Source: Thiomicrorhabdus immobilis
Lineage (GTDB): Bacteria > Pseudomonadota > Gammaproteobacteria > Thiomicrospirales > Thiomicrospiraceae
NCBI RefSeq assembly: GCF_021654855.1
Contig: NZ_AP024202.1
Coordinates: 124,001-188,000 of the forward strand
Reading direction: 5' to 3'
DNA: 64,000 nucleotides
Made by a program: the position numbers and the translations under genes. Positions 54,234 to 62,906 of this stretch are shown here, piece after piece. Under the pieces are notes generated by a model, which was not told the DNA's origin, searched no databases, and worked only from the letters and a program-made list of their open reading frames with translations. The stretch's first letter is position 1, and each line of letters starts with the position of its first letter.

Positions 54234-54949
54234 GCTGAATCCCCTTGTTGTAATTGATCGCTTTCAATTTCACCATCTACAAAATGAATGATGCGTTTGG
54301 CATAAGCGGCCATTTCCGCTTCATGGGTTACCATCAATACGGTAATCCCCAACTCTGTATTTAAAGCGCTTAACAGTTCCATGATTTCATGGCTTCGGGC
54401 GGTATCGAGGTTTCCGGTTGGCTCATCGGCCAACAATACTTGCGGGTTGCTGACCAAAGCACGGGCAATGGCGACACGCTGTTGCTGCCCACCAGAGAGC
54501 TCTCCGGGAGAGTGGTCTCCCCAACCTTCCAACCCCACTTTTTGAAGTGCTTGCTGGGCGGCCTGATGTCTTGCCTGGGTGGCTTCTCCACGATAAATCA
54601 GTGGCAGTTCGACATTCTCAAGCGCGGATGTACGGGCTAATAGGTTGAAACCTTGGAACACAAAGCCTAAATAATGGCGGCGCAGTAAAGCGCGTTGATC
54701 TCTATCCAGGTTTTCAACCGCTATGCCCTGAAAGAGGTAGCTTCCCGATGTGGCCGTATCTAGGCAACCGAGTAAGTTCATTGCGGTGGATTTGCCCGAG
54801 CCACTTGGCCCCATAATGGCCACAAACTCGCCTGGATAGATTTTTAAGGAAACATCCTTTAAAGCATTAAACGCGTTGCTACCTTCACCATAAACCTTGG
54901 TGATGGCTTGAAACTCGATTAACGGGGTTGCGGCCGGATCGTGACTCAT
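54230..54949 (-). CDS. MacB/LolD-type ABC transporter ATPase
   Basis: A 239-residue ATPase with Walker A GPSGSGKST, Q-loop FVFQGFNLL, signature LSGGQQQRVAIARAL, Walker B VLLADEPTGNLD and switch His in MVTHEAE. It powers the MacB-like permease encoded next, which it overlaps by 4 bp. It overlaps the adaptor gene by 4 bp on the other side, so all are tightly coupled. It is of the lipoprotein/macrolide-export (LolD/MacB) group. Confidence 0.94.
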   Translation of the reverse strand: MSHDPAATPLIEFQAITKVYGEGSNAFNALKDVSLKIYPGEFVAIMGPSGSGKSTAMNLLGCLDTATSGSYLFQGIAVENLDRDQRALLRRHYLGFVFQGFNLLARTSALENVELPLIYRGEATQARHQAAQQALQKVGLEGWGDHSPGELSGGQQQRVAIARALVSNPQVLLADEPTGNLDTARSHEIMELLSALNTELGITVLMVTHEAEMAAYAKRIIHFVDGEIESDQLQQGDSA

Positions 54950-56253
54950 TTTGTGGGAACCTCAACGCCAACAATAATCTCGTCCCCTTCATGTAAGTCG
55001 CCTTCTAGAACTTCAATTGAAGAGCCGTTAGAGTCGCCTAGCTTGATGGATACCGATTTAAGTTCGTTATTGACCATTTTCCATATCGTTTCAGAGCCAT
55101 CTTTGCTTTTAGATTTAACCAGGTTCTGGTTCGAGCGACGTGGGCGGGGCATTAGAGATTGCACAATGCTGGTCTGTTGCTGTTGGGTATTGATCAAGTC
55201 AGGGGTGAAGCGCAGTGCCGCCATCGGGATCAATAGGATATCCTTTTTCTCTTTAACCAAAATGTCGGCCGATGCGGTCATGCCCGGGCGCAACTTCAAG
55301 TCTTTATTGGACACGCTCAACAAGGTGGCGTAAGTGACAACGCCATCAAGGGTTTCTGCCCCAAAACGTACTTGTTTGATTACCGCGGGAAACCGGGTGT
55401 TAGGGTAAGCATCAACCGTGAATATTGCGGTTTGTCCTTGATTGACTTGGCCAACATCCGCTTCATCCACGTTCACTTCCAGCTCCATCGAGGTCAAGTC
55501 TTCGGCCAGGGTGAACAGAACGGGAGCGGTCATGGTGGCGGCGACGGTTTGCCCCGCTTCAATGGAGCGTTTTAAGACAATACCATTAATGGGTGAAAGC
55601 ACTTTGGTTTTGGCCAAGTCCGTTTGATTTTGATCTAAATTGGCTTTAGCTTGTTCCACTTTTGCCAGAGCTGTGCTTTTGGCGGCTTGAGCGCGAAGTT
55701 GTGACGCTTTTGCAGAGCTTAAATCGGTTTTTGATGGCGCTTTACCCGCAGAGAGCTTATACACCTCCAAGAGGCGGGCATAGTTGGCATTGGCTTCTTG
55801 CAAGGTGGCTTCAGCTTCTAAAACGCCCGCTTCGGCCACTTGTAGCGACGCTTTGGTTTGCAACACTTGAGCTTGCAGCTTATCGGTGTTGAGTTCGGCC
55901 AGCAGTTGGCCTTTAGTGACTTTGTCGTTGTAATCAACCAAAACTTTTTCAACGGTTCCGGACAGTTCACTCCCCACATCGACTTTATTGGTAGGCTGCA
56001 AGGTACCTGTGGCAGAAACGGTCGCACGGATGTCGCCAATTTTTACCTTGGCGGTTTTGTAAATGGGGGCGCCACTTTGTTGCGGGAATAGCCATGTTTT
56101 CAACCCGTAACCTAAGGCGATCAATACCACAAACGCGAACACCCAATAGCCTTTTTTAAAGCGGGTTTTAGGAGATTTTTGCAATAAAGATTGCAATGCG
56201 ATTTTATCGTTGTCTTGATTGGTCGTTTTCGTGTCATTTGGGGCGCTATTCAT
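54946..56253 (-). CDS. Periplasmic adaptor (HlyD/MacA family)
   Basis: About 435 residues from ATG at 56253; an upstream frame of 38 codons overlaps the outer-membrane factor gene and is not conserved. A membrane anchor (WVFAFVVLIALGYGLKTWLF) lies near residues 37-56. A biotinyl-lipoyl-like half (VSATGTLQPTNKVDVGSELSG) follows, then a long coiled-coil hairpin (about 120-215), a second lipoyl half (AKTKVLSPINGIVLKRSIEAGQTV) and a beta-barrel. It bridges the inner-membrane ABC transporter to the outer-membrane channel. The start overlaps the stop of the outer-membrane factor gene by 8 bp. Confidence 0.9.
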   Translation of the reverse strand: MNSAPNDTKTTNQDNDKIALQSLLQKSPKTRFKKGYWVFAFVVLIALGYGLKTWLFPQQSGAPIYKTAKVKIGDIRATVSATGTLQPTNKVDVGSELSGTVEKVLVDYNDKVTKGQLLAELNTDKLQAQVLQTKASLQVAEAGVLEAEATLQEANANYARLLEVYKLSAGKAPSKTDLSSAKASQLRAQAAKSTALAKVEQAKANLDQNQTDLAKTKVLSPINGIVLKRSIEAGQTVAATMTAPVLFTLAEDLTSMELEVNVDEADVGQVNQGQTAIFTVDAYPNTRFPAVIKQVRFGAETLDGVVTYATLLSVSNKDLKLRPGMTASADILVKEKKDILLIPMAALRFTPDLINTQQQQTSIVQSLMPRPRRSNQNLVKSKSKDGSETIWKMVNNELKSVSIKLGDSNGSSIEVLEGDLHEGDEIIVGVEVPTK

Positions 56254-57676
56254 TTTCCGATTCCTCTGACTGTGGCGATGAAGCCACTTGCATTTGTTGC
56301 CATGCCCAATCTCCCATAGTGGCTTTGGTAAAGCTGATGGTGTATTCCAATAACGATTGTTGAGCATTTAATTCTTGTTGCTGAAGGCCTAAACGGATTC
56401 TTTGTGCGGTAAGCACTTCAGAAAACGCGATTTGCCCACTTTTGTACTGTAATAAGGCGAGCTCTTCTTCGCTTTTTGCCAGCGATAGCGCGGTGAGCGT
56501 TTTTTGTAGGCGCTGCCGTGCATTGTGCATTTGCGATTTTGCGAGTTGCACTTCGGATAAAGCGTTTAATACCGTGGTTCGATAACTTAATAAGGCTTGT
56601 AAAGCTTGCTCTTTTTTAATCTCAATATCGGATTTTATTTGCCCATGGTCAAACAGCGTTTGTGAAAGGCTGGCACTTAAACTCGCAATCAGTGTATTGA
56701 CCGATAACAGGTCGCCAAGGTTGCTGGCGGCATTGCTTAGGCTACCGGCTAAAATGAAACTGGGATATTGGTTGGCTTTAGCGATGGCTTCTTGAAAAGC
56801 CGCAGATCTGGCACGGTGCTCGGCCGCTCTTACATCTGGGCGCTGGCGTAAGATTTCCAATGGAAGTTGGTCTGTTGCAATGTTGGGTATTGGCGCTAAG
56901 CCTTGTGTCAAAAACAGCGTTTTGGGGAGTTGCTCAAGACCTATGCCCAACAAACCAGCGAGTTGGTGCTGGCGTTGCAAAATGGCAGATTGGTATTCTG
57001 GAATCGTCGCCGCTGTTTGTGCATAGCTACGGTGTGCTTGTTCAACCGCAAGCTGGCTTTGTAATCCGGCCATGGCTTGCCACTCCACCAACTGTTGGGT
57101 CTCTTGCCAGTTCTTCAGGCTGGACTGGACTAGCTGTAATAGCTGTTGTTGTTGTCTTAAGGAGAAATAGGTGTTGGCGAATTCTGCACTTAGAGAAATA
57201 ATCAGGTCGGTATAATCCGCTTGTACCGCTAAAAACAGTTCTTTAGCGGAGTTGCTCGCATTTTGCTGTTGTTTGAACACATCAATTTCCCATTGAGAGT
57301 CCAAAGCTAAAGAGTATTTGCCGGTTTGTTTTTCGGTTTCATTGGAATATTGATGGCGATAACCTGCTGATAATGACGCAGAAGGATAGCGACCAGCATC
57401 GGTTTTGTTTTGATAGGCACGAGCTTCACGAATGGCGGAAAGTGCTGTTTGGCTGTTCGGGTTGGCAGCAATGCATTGTGCGATCAAGGTGTTTAATGTC
57501 GGGTCATTAAATTTTTGCCACCAGCCTTGCTGAAGTGTTTTTTGTAGTTTGGCATCCTCAATAGGTTTTTGCGTTTGCAAGTCACTATAGGTCTTGTCGA
57601 GTGCGGGAAGGGTGGGTTGAACCGTGCATCCAGTTACCCCGCCAATAATCAGTAAAGCTAAAACCTGACGCAACAT
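56246..57676 (-). CDS. TolC-like outer-membrane efflux lipoprotein (NodT/OprM type)
   Basis: A 476-residue protein with a lipoprotein signal peptide (lipobox GGVTGC, Cys17) and two repeated OEP coiled-coil halves, typical of the NodT/OprM branch. It forms the outer-membrane channel of the MacAB-type pump encoded downstream. AAAGGA precedes the ATG. It is the first gene of the operon, so the promoter must lie in the 288-bp region upstream (57677-57964), where I see no clear operator. The substrate of the pump cannot be told from sequence. Confidence 0.9.
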   Translation of the reverse strand: MLRQVLALLIIGGVTGCTVQPTLPALDKTYSDLQTQKPIEDAKLQKTLQQGWWQKFNDPTLNTLIAQCIAANPNSQTALSAIREARAYQNKTDAGRYPSASLSAGYRHQYSNETEKQTGKYSLALDSQWEIDVFKQQQNASNSAKELFLAVQADYTDLIISLSAEFANTYFSLRQQQQLLQLVQSSLKNWQETQQLVEWQAMAGLQSQLAVEQAHRSYAQTAATIPEYQSAILQRQHQLAGLLGIGLEQLPKTLFLTQGLAPIPNIATDQLPLEILRQRPDVRAAEHRARSAAFQEAIAKANQYPSFILAGSLSNAASNLGDLLSVNTLIASLSASLSQTLFDHGQIKSDIEIKKEQALQALLSYRTTVLNALSEVQLAKSQMHNARQRLQKTLTALSLAKSEEELALLQYKSGQIAFSEVLTAQRIRLGLQQQELNAQQSLLEYTISFTKATMGDWAWQQMQVASSPQSEESENE

Positions 57677-57964
57677 ACCATTCCTTTCTGTTCTAAGTGA
57701 TTGGGATTCCGCTATTCAAAACATGGTCTTAAGTAGTTGGTGAATCACTGAAAGTTATACGCCTTAAGTATAATTGAGTTCATTGGAATTTAAAGCATTT
57801 AAGTCTGTCAAAAATATGAAAATATTAAACGGCATCAATTTATTGTCCATGCTTGGCGTGAATTAAAAACCGATCCGATTTTTCGCATTCATTGTGCATA
57901 CTAAAAATTGACTGTAGATAGGGTTATAATAGAAAAATTGTTACTAACGAAGACATTTACACGG

Positions 57965-58414
57965 ATGAATTTATTGAATTTAGATGAAGCGCAACGTGCG
58001 CCTTTTGCACGTATTGCCGCAGGTTTAATCCGCGATAAGGGTATCGATCCTCGCGAGATATTTTTGAATGTATTGGAAAGCCAAGAAGCCCCGGAGATGA
58101 ATTATTGGATGACCATGGTGTTGGTGCAGGAGCATTTCGTTTCCGCGCAACAAGAAGTGGCCAAAGATGCGGCTGGCGAAGTGGTCAAACCTTTGCAAGC
58201 AGCTTGTTTGTTGCAAAACGTGGGTATGGTTGCGGCGTTACTGGAGCTGGGCGGTTTTAAAGGCAGTGTGACTGATAGGGAATTTCAATTAAGCGCACGC
58301 ATTGCGTCTTCACATGAAGACCAGGCCATTTTAGGGTTGTTAATGAAGTATGCTCAAGAAAAAGACGTTTTAGAACCATTTATGCGCACTTTACAGGGCT
58401 CGACACTACAATAA
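57965..58414 (+). CDS. Hypothetical cytoplasmic protein
   Basis: A 149-residue soluble protein starting MNLLNLDEAQRAPFARI at ATG 57965; an upstream TTG at 57908 is in frame but unlikely. It is mostly helical (GLIRDKGIDPREIFLNVLESQ, LQAACLLQNVGMVAALLELGGF), without Cys motifs or membrane helices apart from one Cys. The helical pattern suggests an ankyrin- or HEAT-like fold, but I do not recognise the family. A palindrome at 58425 lies 10 bp past its stop. Confidence 0.6.
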   Translation: MNLLNLDEAQRAPFARIAAGLIRDKGIDPREIFLNVLESQEAPEMNYWMTMVLVQEHFVSAQQEVAKDAAGEVVKPLQAACLLQNVGMVAALLELGGFKGSVTDREFQLSARIASSHEDQAILGLLMKYAQEKDVLEPFMRTLQGSTLQ

Positions 58415-58424
58415 ATCCAATGTC

Positions 58425-58436
58425 ACCAGGCCTGGT
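58425..58436. repeat. ACCAGGCCTGGT palindrome, exact, 3' of the hypothetical gene
   Basis: Exact copy 10 bp after the stop at 58414. Flanks are not self-complementary beyond the core. Confidence 0.9.
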
Positions 58437-58464
58437 AGATATTCGATTAGTGTAAAAATGATTA

Positions 58465-58501
58465 ATAGGTAAAAACTATCAACTTGGTTGAAACAATCAA
58501 T
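58465..58501 (+). promoter_or_regulatory. OxyR-like operator upstream of the peroxiredoxin-glutaredoxin gene
   Basis: The left half, ATAG (58465-58468) N7 CTAT (58476-58479), fits the OxyR half-site ATAGntnnnanCTAT at every defined base. After a 7-bp spacer comes a weaker second half, GTTG N7 CAAT (58487-58501), in the correct phase. It lies about 120 bp before the ATG of a peroxide-removing gene, which fits OxyR activation. Confidence 0.5.
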
Positions 58502-58620
58502 TTCCTTTATTAAAGGTCTTTCAGTAAACTAGGCATCAAGTTAACGAAACAACTCGTTAAAAACTAAATTTTAATCAACTAACGAACAGCGTAAAAAGTT
58601 TGTTCCAGTAGGAGTAGAAA

Positions 58621-59358
58621 ATGGCATTAGTAAACAAAGAAGGTCAAAACGTTCCAGCAGTTACATTCCGTACTCGTCAGAATAATGAGTGGGTAAACGT
58701 GACTTCAGACGATATTTTTAAAGGTAAGACGGTTATCGTATTTTCACTACCAGGTGCATTTACGCCAACCTGTTCATCAAGCCATTTACCACGTTTTAAC
58801 GAACTAGCTCCAGTATTTACTGCAAACGGTGTTGATGAGATTGTGTGTATGTCGGTCAACGATACGTTTGTAATGAACGCTTGGGCAGAAGACCAAGAGT
58901 CTGACAACGTGACTTTAATCCCAGACGGTAACGGTGAGTTCTCTGAAGGAATGGGTATGTTGGTTGATAAAACCGATCTAGGTTTTGGTATGCGTTCATG
59001 GCGTTATTCAATGTTGGTGAAAGATGGTGTTATCGACAAAATGTTTATTGAGCCGGAAGTAGAAGGTGACCCGTTTGAAGTTTCTGACGCGGATACCATG
59101 CTTAACTACATCAACCCAGAAGCTAAGCCACCACGTGTTGCGACAATCTTCACCAAGCCTGGTTGCCCATTCTGCATTAAAGCGAAAGCGATGTTGAAAG
59201 ATAACGGCATTAGCTACGAAGAGATTACGATTTCTAACCACGGGCCAAGCTCTAAAACGCTACGTGCGGTTGCTCAGGCAAGTACGGTTCCGCAAGTATT
59301 CATCGAAGGTGAGCACATTGGTGGATCAGATGATCTAGAAGCGTTTTTAAGTAAATAA
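58621..59358 (+). CDS. Hybrid peroxiredoxin-glutaredoxin
   Basis: Glutathione-dependent peroxidase made of two fused domains in 245 residues. Residues 1-165 are a Prx5-type peroxiredoxin with the peroxidatic Cys51 in [10 protein letters not shown]. Residues 172-245 are a glutaredoxin with the CPFC motif (Cys182, Cys185) and the cis-Pro segment [15 protein letters not shown]. Hybrid proteins such as the Haemophilus enzyme use GSH through their own glutaredoxin domain. TAGGAG lies before the ATG. An OxyR-like operator is upstream and the glutathione reductase gene is 150 bp downstream, so the two make a full GSH cycle. Confidence 0.95.
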   Translation: MALVNKEGQNVPAVTFRTRQNNEWVNVTSDDIFKGKTVIVFSLPGAFTPTCSSSHLPRFNELAPVFTANGVDEIVCMSVNDTFVMNAWAEDQESDNVTLIPDGNGEFSEGMGMLVDKTDLGFGMRSWRYSMLVKDGVIDKMFIEPEVEGDPFEVSDADTMLNYINPEAKPPRVATIFTKPGCPFCIKAKAMLKDNGISYEEITISNHGPSSKTLRAVAQASTVPQVFIEGEHIGGSDDLEAFLSK

Positions 59359-59377
59359 GCATTGTTGTAAAGACAAT

Positions 59378-59407
59378 TTAAAACCTACCAGGCCTGGTAG
59401 GTTTTAA
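59378..59407. terminator. 30-bp perfect palindrome with ACCAGGCCTGGT core, 3' of prx-grx
   Basis: The exact core (59387-59398) is extended by 9 self-complementary bases per side. It lies 19 bp after the stop and carries four T on the 3' side, and is a probable terminator hairpin. Confidence 0.7.
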
Positions 59408-59433
59408 GCTAGAATAATTTGTATTGAGTATTT

Positions 59434-59471
59434 TAAAAAGCCGTAATGACAACTTACTATCGGCTTTTTTT
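59434..59471 (+). terminator. Second hairpin terminator between prx-grx and gor
   Basis: AAAAAGCCG and CGGCTTTTT arms around a 17-base loop, followed by more T. It lies 39 bp before the gor ATG, so it should reduce read-through into gor. Confidence 0.6.
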
Positions 59472-59509
59472 ATTGGTATGAGTCTCTTTTTTTGAGCAAA
59501 GGAATAACC

Positions 59510-60865
59510 ATGAGTTTTGATTACGATGTAATTGCGATTGGCGCCGGTAGCGGCGGTTTATCAATTGTGGAGCGTGCGGCAGAATACGGTAAAAAATGTG
59601 CAGTGGTAGAAGCCAAAAAGCTTGGTGGAACTTGCGTAAACATCGGTTGTGTACCTAAAAAGGTGATGTGGTTTGGAGCGCACATCGCTGAGGCTCTGCG
59701 CGATGCGCCGGACTTTGGTTTTGATGTTGAACAAAAGGGATTTGATTGGGCGACTTTGGTTGCCAAACGTGAGCAGTACATCAAGAATATCACGACTTGG
59801 TATGATGGCTATATGGCTGACAAAGGTGTGGATGTATTGCATGGTTGGGGAAGTTTTGTCGATAAAAACACGGTGTTGGTCGATGGCAAGAAGTATACGG
59901 CGGAAACCATTGTCATTGCCCCAGGCGGCACCCCATTGATTCCACAAGAAACAGAAAATGCGGATTTAGGAATCAGTTCCGATGGTTTCTTTGCCTTAAC
60001 CGAGCAGCCTAAGAAGGTCGCTGTTGTCGGTAGTGGCTACATTGCCGTTGAGTTGGCCGGCGTGTTCCAAGCATTAGGCACCGATACCACTTTGATTAGC
60101 CGTAAAGATTTAGTCTTGCGTGGTTTTGATGACATGATTCGTGAAACCTTAACCGACGCGATGTTGGAGAGCGGCATCACCAAAGAGTACCATTTTGCGG
60201 TGAAAAAACTAGAGCGTGCCGCAGACGGCACCTTAACAATTTACAGCACGGATGGTCAAGAGATTCACGGTTTTGACCAAGTGGTGTGGGCCGTAGGGCG
60301 TACGACCTTGGTTGAGCCGTTGGCATTAGCTAATGCGGGGCTTTCTGCAAATGGTCGTGGCTTTATTGATGTGGATGAGAATCACAAAACAGCGGTAGAC
60401 AATATCTATGCGATTGGTGATGTCACTGGTCAGCCGCAATTAACGCCGGTGGCGATTCGTGCGGGTCGTTACTTGGCGGAGCGTTTATATAATAATAAAC
60501 CTCACCTAAAGTTGGATTTGAGCTCGGTGCCGACCGTGATTTTCTCGCACCCTCCTGTTGGGACGGTTGGTTTGGCGGAGCATGATGCCCGTAAAGAGTA
60601 CGGTCATGATAATGTTAAGGTTTACACGTCGTCGTTTACGCCAATGCGCTACGCTTTCACTCAGCACCAAATTAAAACCGCTTTAAAATTAGTGGTGGCG
60701 GGTGAAGACGAGAAGGTGGTCGGTATTCACATTGTGGGTGATGGTGCCGATGAAATGTTGCAAGGTTTTGCCGTTGCCGTGCAAATGGGTGCGACTAAAG
60801 CGGATTTAGACGCCACTATCGCCATTCATCCATCAAGCTCGGAAGAGTTGGTGACCATGCGTTAA
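59510..60865 (+). CDS. gor: Glutathione-disulfide reductase
   Basis: Reduces GSSG to GSH with NADPH and FAD. ATG at 59510 has AAAGGA 8 bases upstream; a TTG at 59492 would precede that site. The 451-residue protein has the FAD motif [16 protein letters not shown] and the redox-active disulfide [13 protein letters not shown]. Further motifs are the NADPH motif [14 protein letters not shown], the second FAD motif NIYAIGDVT and the C-terminal catalytic [14 protein letters not shown], which closes the active site in the dimer. It recycles the GSH used by the peroxiredoxin-glutaredoxin encoded just upstream. Confidence 0.96.
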   Translation: MSFDYDVIAIGAGSGGLSIVERAAEYGKKCAVVEAKKLGGTCVNIGCVPKKVMWFGAHIAEALRDAPDFGFDVEQKGFDWATLVAKREQYIKNITTWYDGYMADKGVDVLHGWGSFVDKNTVLVDGKKYTAETIVIAPGGTPLIPQETENADLGISSDGFFALTEQPKKVAVVGSGYIAVELAGVFQALGTDTTLISRKDLVLRGFDDMIRETLTDAMLESGITKEYHFAVKKLERAADGTLTIYSTDGQEIHGFDQVVWAVGRTTLVEPLALANAGLSANGRGFIDVDENHKTAVDNIYAIGDVTGQPQLTPVAIRAGRYLAERLYNNKPHLKLDLSSVPTVIFSHPPVGTVGLAEHDARKEYGHDNVKVYTSSFTPMRYAFTQHQIKTALKLVVAGEDEKVVGIHIVGDGADEMLQGFAVAVQMGATKADLDATIAIHPSSSEELVTMR

Positions 60866-60892
60866 TCCATTGATTTAGTTTGGATTGATTGT

Positions 60893-60928
60893 TAAAAGGC
60901 CGTATATCATCGATATACGGCCTTTTTT
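60893..60928 (+). terminator. Strong intrinsic terminator of gor
   Basis: 15-bp perfect arms (AAAAGGCCGTATATC and its complement) with a 3-base loop and a T-run, 27 bp past the stop. Confidence 0.9.
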
Positions 60929-61076
60929 AATGCCTGGTCAATTTAACCCCGTTGGCTATCATTTCACAATGGTCATAAACCTTGTTCTGAGATAAAAAGT
61001 GGTTAAGTGTAATTGGCCTTATTCCCTGATATAGTATCAAGATGCCCTTAACAAAATTCTTGGAGTGCACAATACC

Positions 61077-61868
61077 ATGGTGACACATTTTCCAATACAA
61101 CAAATCGAATCCGGCTGTGCGCATTGTGGTTCCACTCTGCCGTTTGATTTTACGTTTGCATTTCAGCCAATTGTGAACTTACGTCGACAGCAAATTTTTG
61201 GCTATGAAGCTTTGGTTCGCGGTGTGAATGGTGAGAGTGCGGCGAGTATTTTGAGTCAAGTCGATGATGATAATCGTTATGCCTTTGACCAAGCTTGCCG
61301 AGTAAAAGCGATTCAGTTGGCCAGTGAACTTAAGCTGGACAAAATGTTAAGTATCAATTTTTTACCCAACGCTGTTTATCAGCCTGAACATTGTATTCAA
61401 AGTACCTTGAGAGCCGCAAAAGAGTGCAATTTCCCGGTCGAAAACATCATGTTTGAGATTACCGAATCGGAAGAGGTGCTGGAAGCGAGGCATCTGACGA
61501 AAATTTTTAACTACTATCAAAGCCAGGGGTTTGTGACGGCCATTGACGATTTCGGGTCAGGTTATGCTGGTCTAAATCTATTGACGAGTTTTATTCCAAA
61601 TATTATGAAACTGGACATGGAGTTGGTACGAAATGTGGATAAAGATCGTGTGAAGCGCATAATTAACCGTAATTTGATTGCTACTTGTAATCAGTTGAAA
61701 GTCACCGTCTTGGCGGAGGGTATAGAAACCGTGGAAGAGGCGCGTTTTTTTAAAGATTTAGGTGTTTACCTGATGCAAGGTTATTATTTTGCCAAACCTG
61801 GATTTAAAAGTTTACCAGAGGTTTCACCGTCACAATTTGATCCAATATTGGAGACGCCATTTTTTTAG
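61077..61868 (+). CDS. EAL-domain c-di-GMP phosphodiesterase
   Basis: The 263-residue cytoplasmic protein is almost only an EAL domain. Catalytic motifs present are EAL at about residue 44 (YEALVRG), SINFLPNA, MFEITESEE, AIDDFGSGYAG, MKLDMELV and LAEGIETVEE. A CxxC pair (CAHC) lies in the short N-terminus before the domain, possibly for zinc or a redox switch. ATG at 61077 is chosen; an in-frame GTG at 61065 is possible, and GGAG lies at 61062. The gene converges with the PilZ gene and the two stop codons overlap. Confidence 0.88.
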   Translation: MVTHFPIQQIESGCAHCGSTLPFDFTFAFQPIVNLRRQQIFGYEALVRGVNGESAASILSQVDDDNRYAFDQACRVKAIQLASELKLDKMLSINFLPNAVYQPEHCIQSTLRAAKECNFPVENIMFEITESEEVLEARHLTKIFNYYQSQGFVTAIDDFGSGYAGLNLLTSFIPNIMKLDMELVRNVDKDRVKRIINRNLIATCNQLKVTVLAEGIETVEEARFFKDLGVYLMQGYYFAKPGFKSLPEVSPSQFDPILETPFF

Positions 61869-62224
61869 CTGGAAGAGGTGGTTTCAAAGAATTTTGTATA
61901 CTCTAGTGACTTATTTTCAATGCTGCCGCCGATGTAATATTCAAAATCCACTTCATGACAGCTCTGCACTTGAACTTTGAGGTTGACGGGAACCATGGTG
62001 TTGGCTGATTTACGTTCAAAAGTGATTTCCACGACATCATTGGCTTTTAAGGGAACCGCAGATAAAAATCCAATGCCATGAGAGGATAAATTAATAATGG
62101 TCGTATAAATAGTCCGGTCTTTGTTGATGAGAATAGATGGTAAATGAGTAGGAAGGCGAGCTTCACGACGCCGTTCTACATACTCTTGACTTGTTTTAGG
62201 AGGCTGTAAAATATTTTTTTCCAT
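61865..62224 (-). CDS. PilZ-domain protein
   Basis: About 119 residues from ATG 62224 (GGAG 4-7 bases upstream; the ATG at 62233 overlaps that site). PilZ-type features are RRREARLP at about residue 20 (the RxxxR c-di-GMP motif) and NLSSHGIGF, where the usual D/NxSxxG motif is kept with Asn. It is likely a c-di-GMP receptor. It overlaps the EAL gene end by 4 bp in convergent orientation and is followed upstream by a second PilZ gene on the same strand. Confidence 0.8.
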   Translation of the reverse strand: MEKNILQPPKTSQEYVERRREARLPTHLPSILINKDRTIYTTIINLSSHGIGFLSAVPLKANDVVEITFERKSANTMVPVNLKVQVQSCHEVDFEYYIGGSIENKSLEYTKFFETTSSS

Positions 62225-62344
62225 AATCTCCATAAATCCATTTTATTGTGTCATTGACTGGCATTCTAGCAAATAAAAGTCATAATAAAAACCATAGTAT
62301 AAATAAGTATTATTCCGCACTGGTTTGTTTTGTTGATTAACTCA

Positions 62345-62689
62345 TTAAGCGACTGATAATTCATCAAATAATGTTAAATATTCCTGGCTTGGCTGTTCAA
62401 TACGGACTCCAATGTGGCTTTCGTGACTATAGGTGAAGCAGTGTCTGATTTCGGCTTTAAATTGAAAGGGTTTGACTTCCTTTTGATTGGTCGCGCTGTT
62501 GGGGATATCAAAATGAATTTCAATACGACTGTGTATGTCAGCCGTTTCAGAGCTGACAAACCCTATGCCATGTCGAGAGAAATCGGTCATGGTCGCGTAT
62601 ATGCTTTTATTGTTAATGATCATGAGAACTGGACGGCTTGATGGAAAACGGATGTTTTTACGTTTTTCGGTGCGAGGAGTGTTTGTCAT
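62345..62689 (-). CDS. PilZ-domain protein
   Basis: The 114-residue protein has the PilZ motifs RKNIRFPSSRPV (R residues for c-di-GMP binding) and DFSRHGIGF (DxSxxG). It is a paralogue of the neighbouring PilZ protein: both share HGIGF and the spacing between motifs. AAGG precedes the ATG. It is probably co-transcribed with the downstream PilZ gene, with a 120-bp gap, and acts as a c-di-GMP receptor. Confidence 0.82.
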   Translation of the reverse strand: MTNTPRTEKRKNIRFPSSRPVLMIINNKSIYATMTDFSRHGIGFVSSETADIHSRIEIHFDIPNSATNQKEVKPFQFKAEIRHCFTYSHESHIGVRIEQPSQEYLTLFDELSVA

Positions 62690-62906
62690 TGAAAACCTTT
62701 ATCTTTTTTGGATTCAATTTTCATTATAGGCCTATTTTTTGATAATCCTAATAAAGCGTTTTTGTGCTCTATTAATGGAGTTTTATGTGTTTACTGTTTA
62801 CCTTTTACAGCTTGATTTGAAACGGATGGATTACGTTTTCATTAACTATCCAAAATTAGCCTGGGCTATAATCTAGCTCAATAAGCTTAAAAATTGAGGA
62901 TTTTAG

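Noticed and set aside
54946-56367. Longer start for the adaptor gene at 56367
   Set aside because: The 38 extra codons overlap the outer-membrane factor gene in another frame; ATG 56253 has a suitable overlap and GAGGA upstream.
56246-57676. TolC-like protein as the outer-membrane channel of the adhesin exporter
   Set aside because: It overlaps a MacA-like adaptor and MacB-like ABC genes, has a lipobox, and is therefore the channel of that pump; no LapB-like ABC exporter lies nearby.
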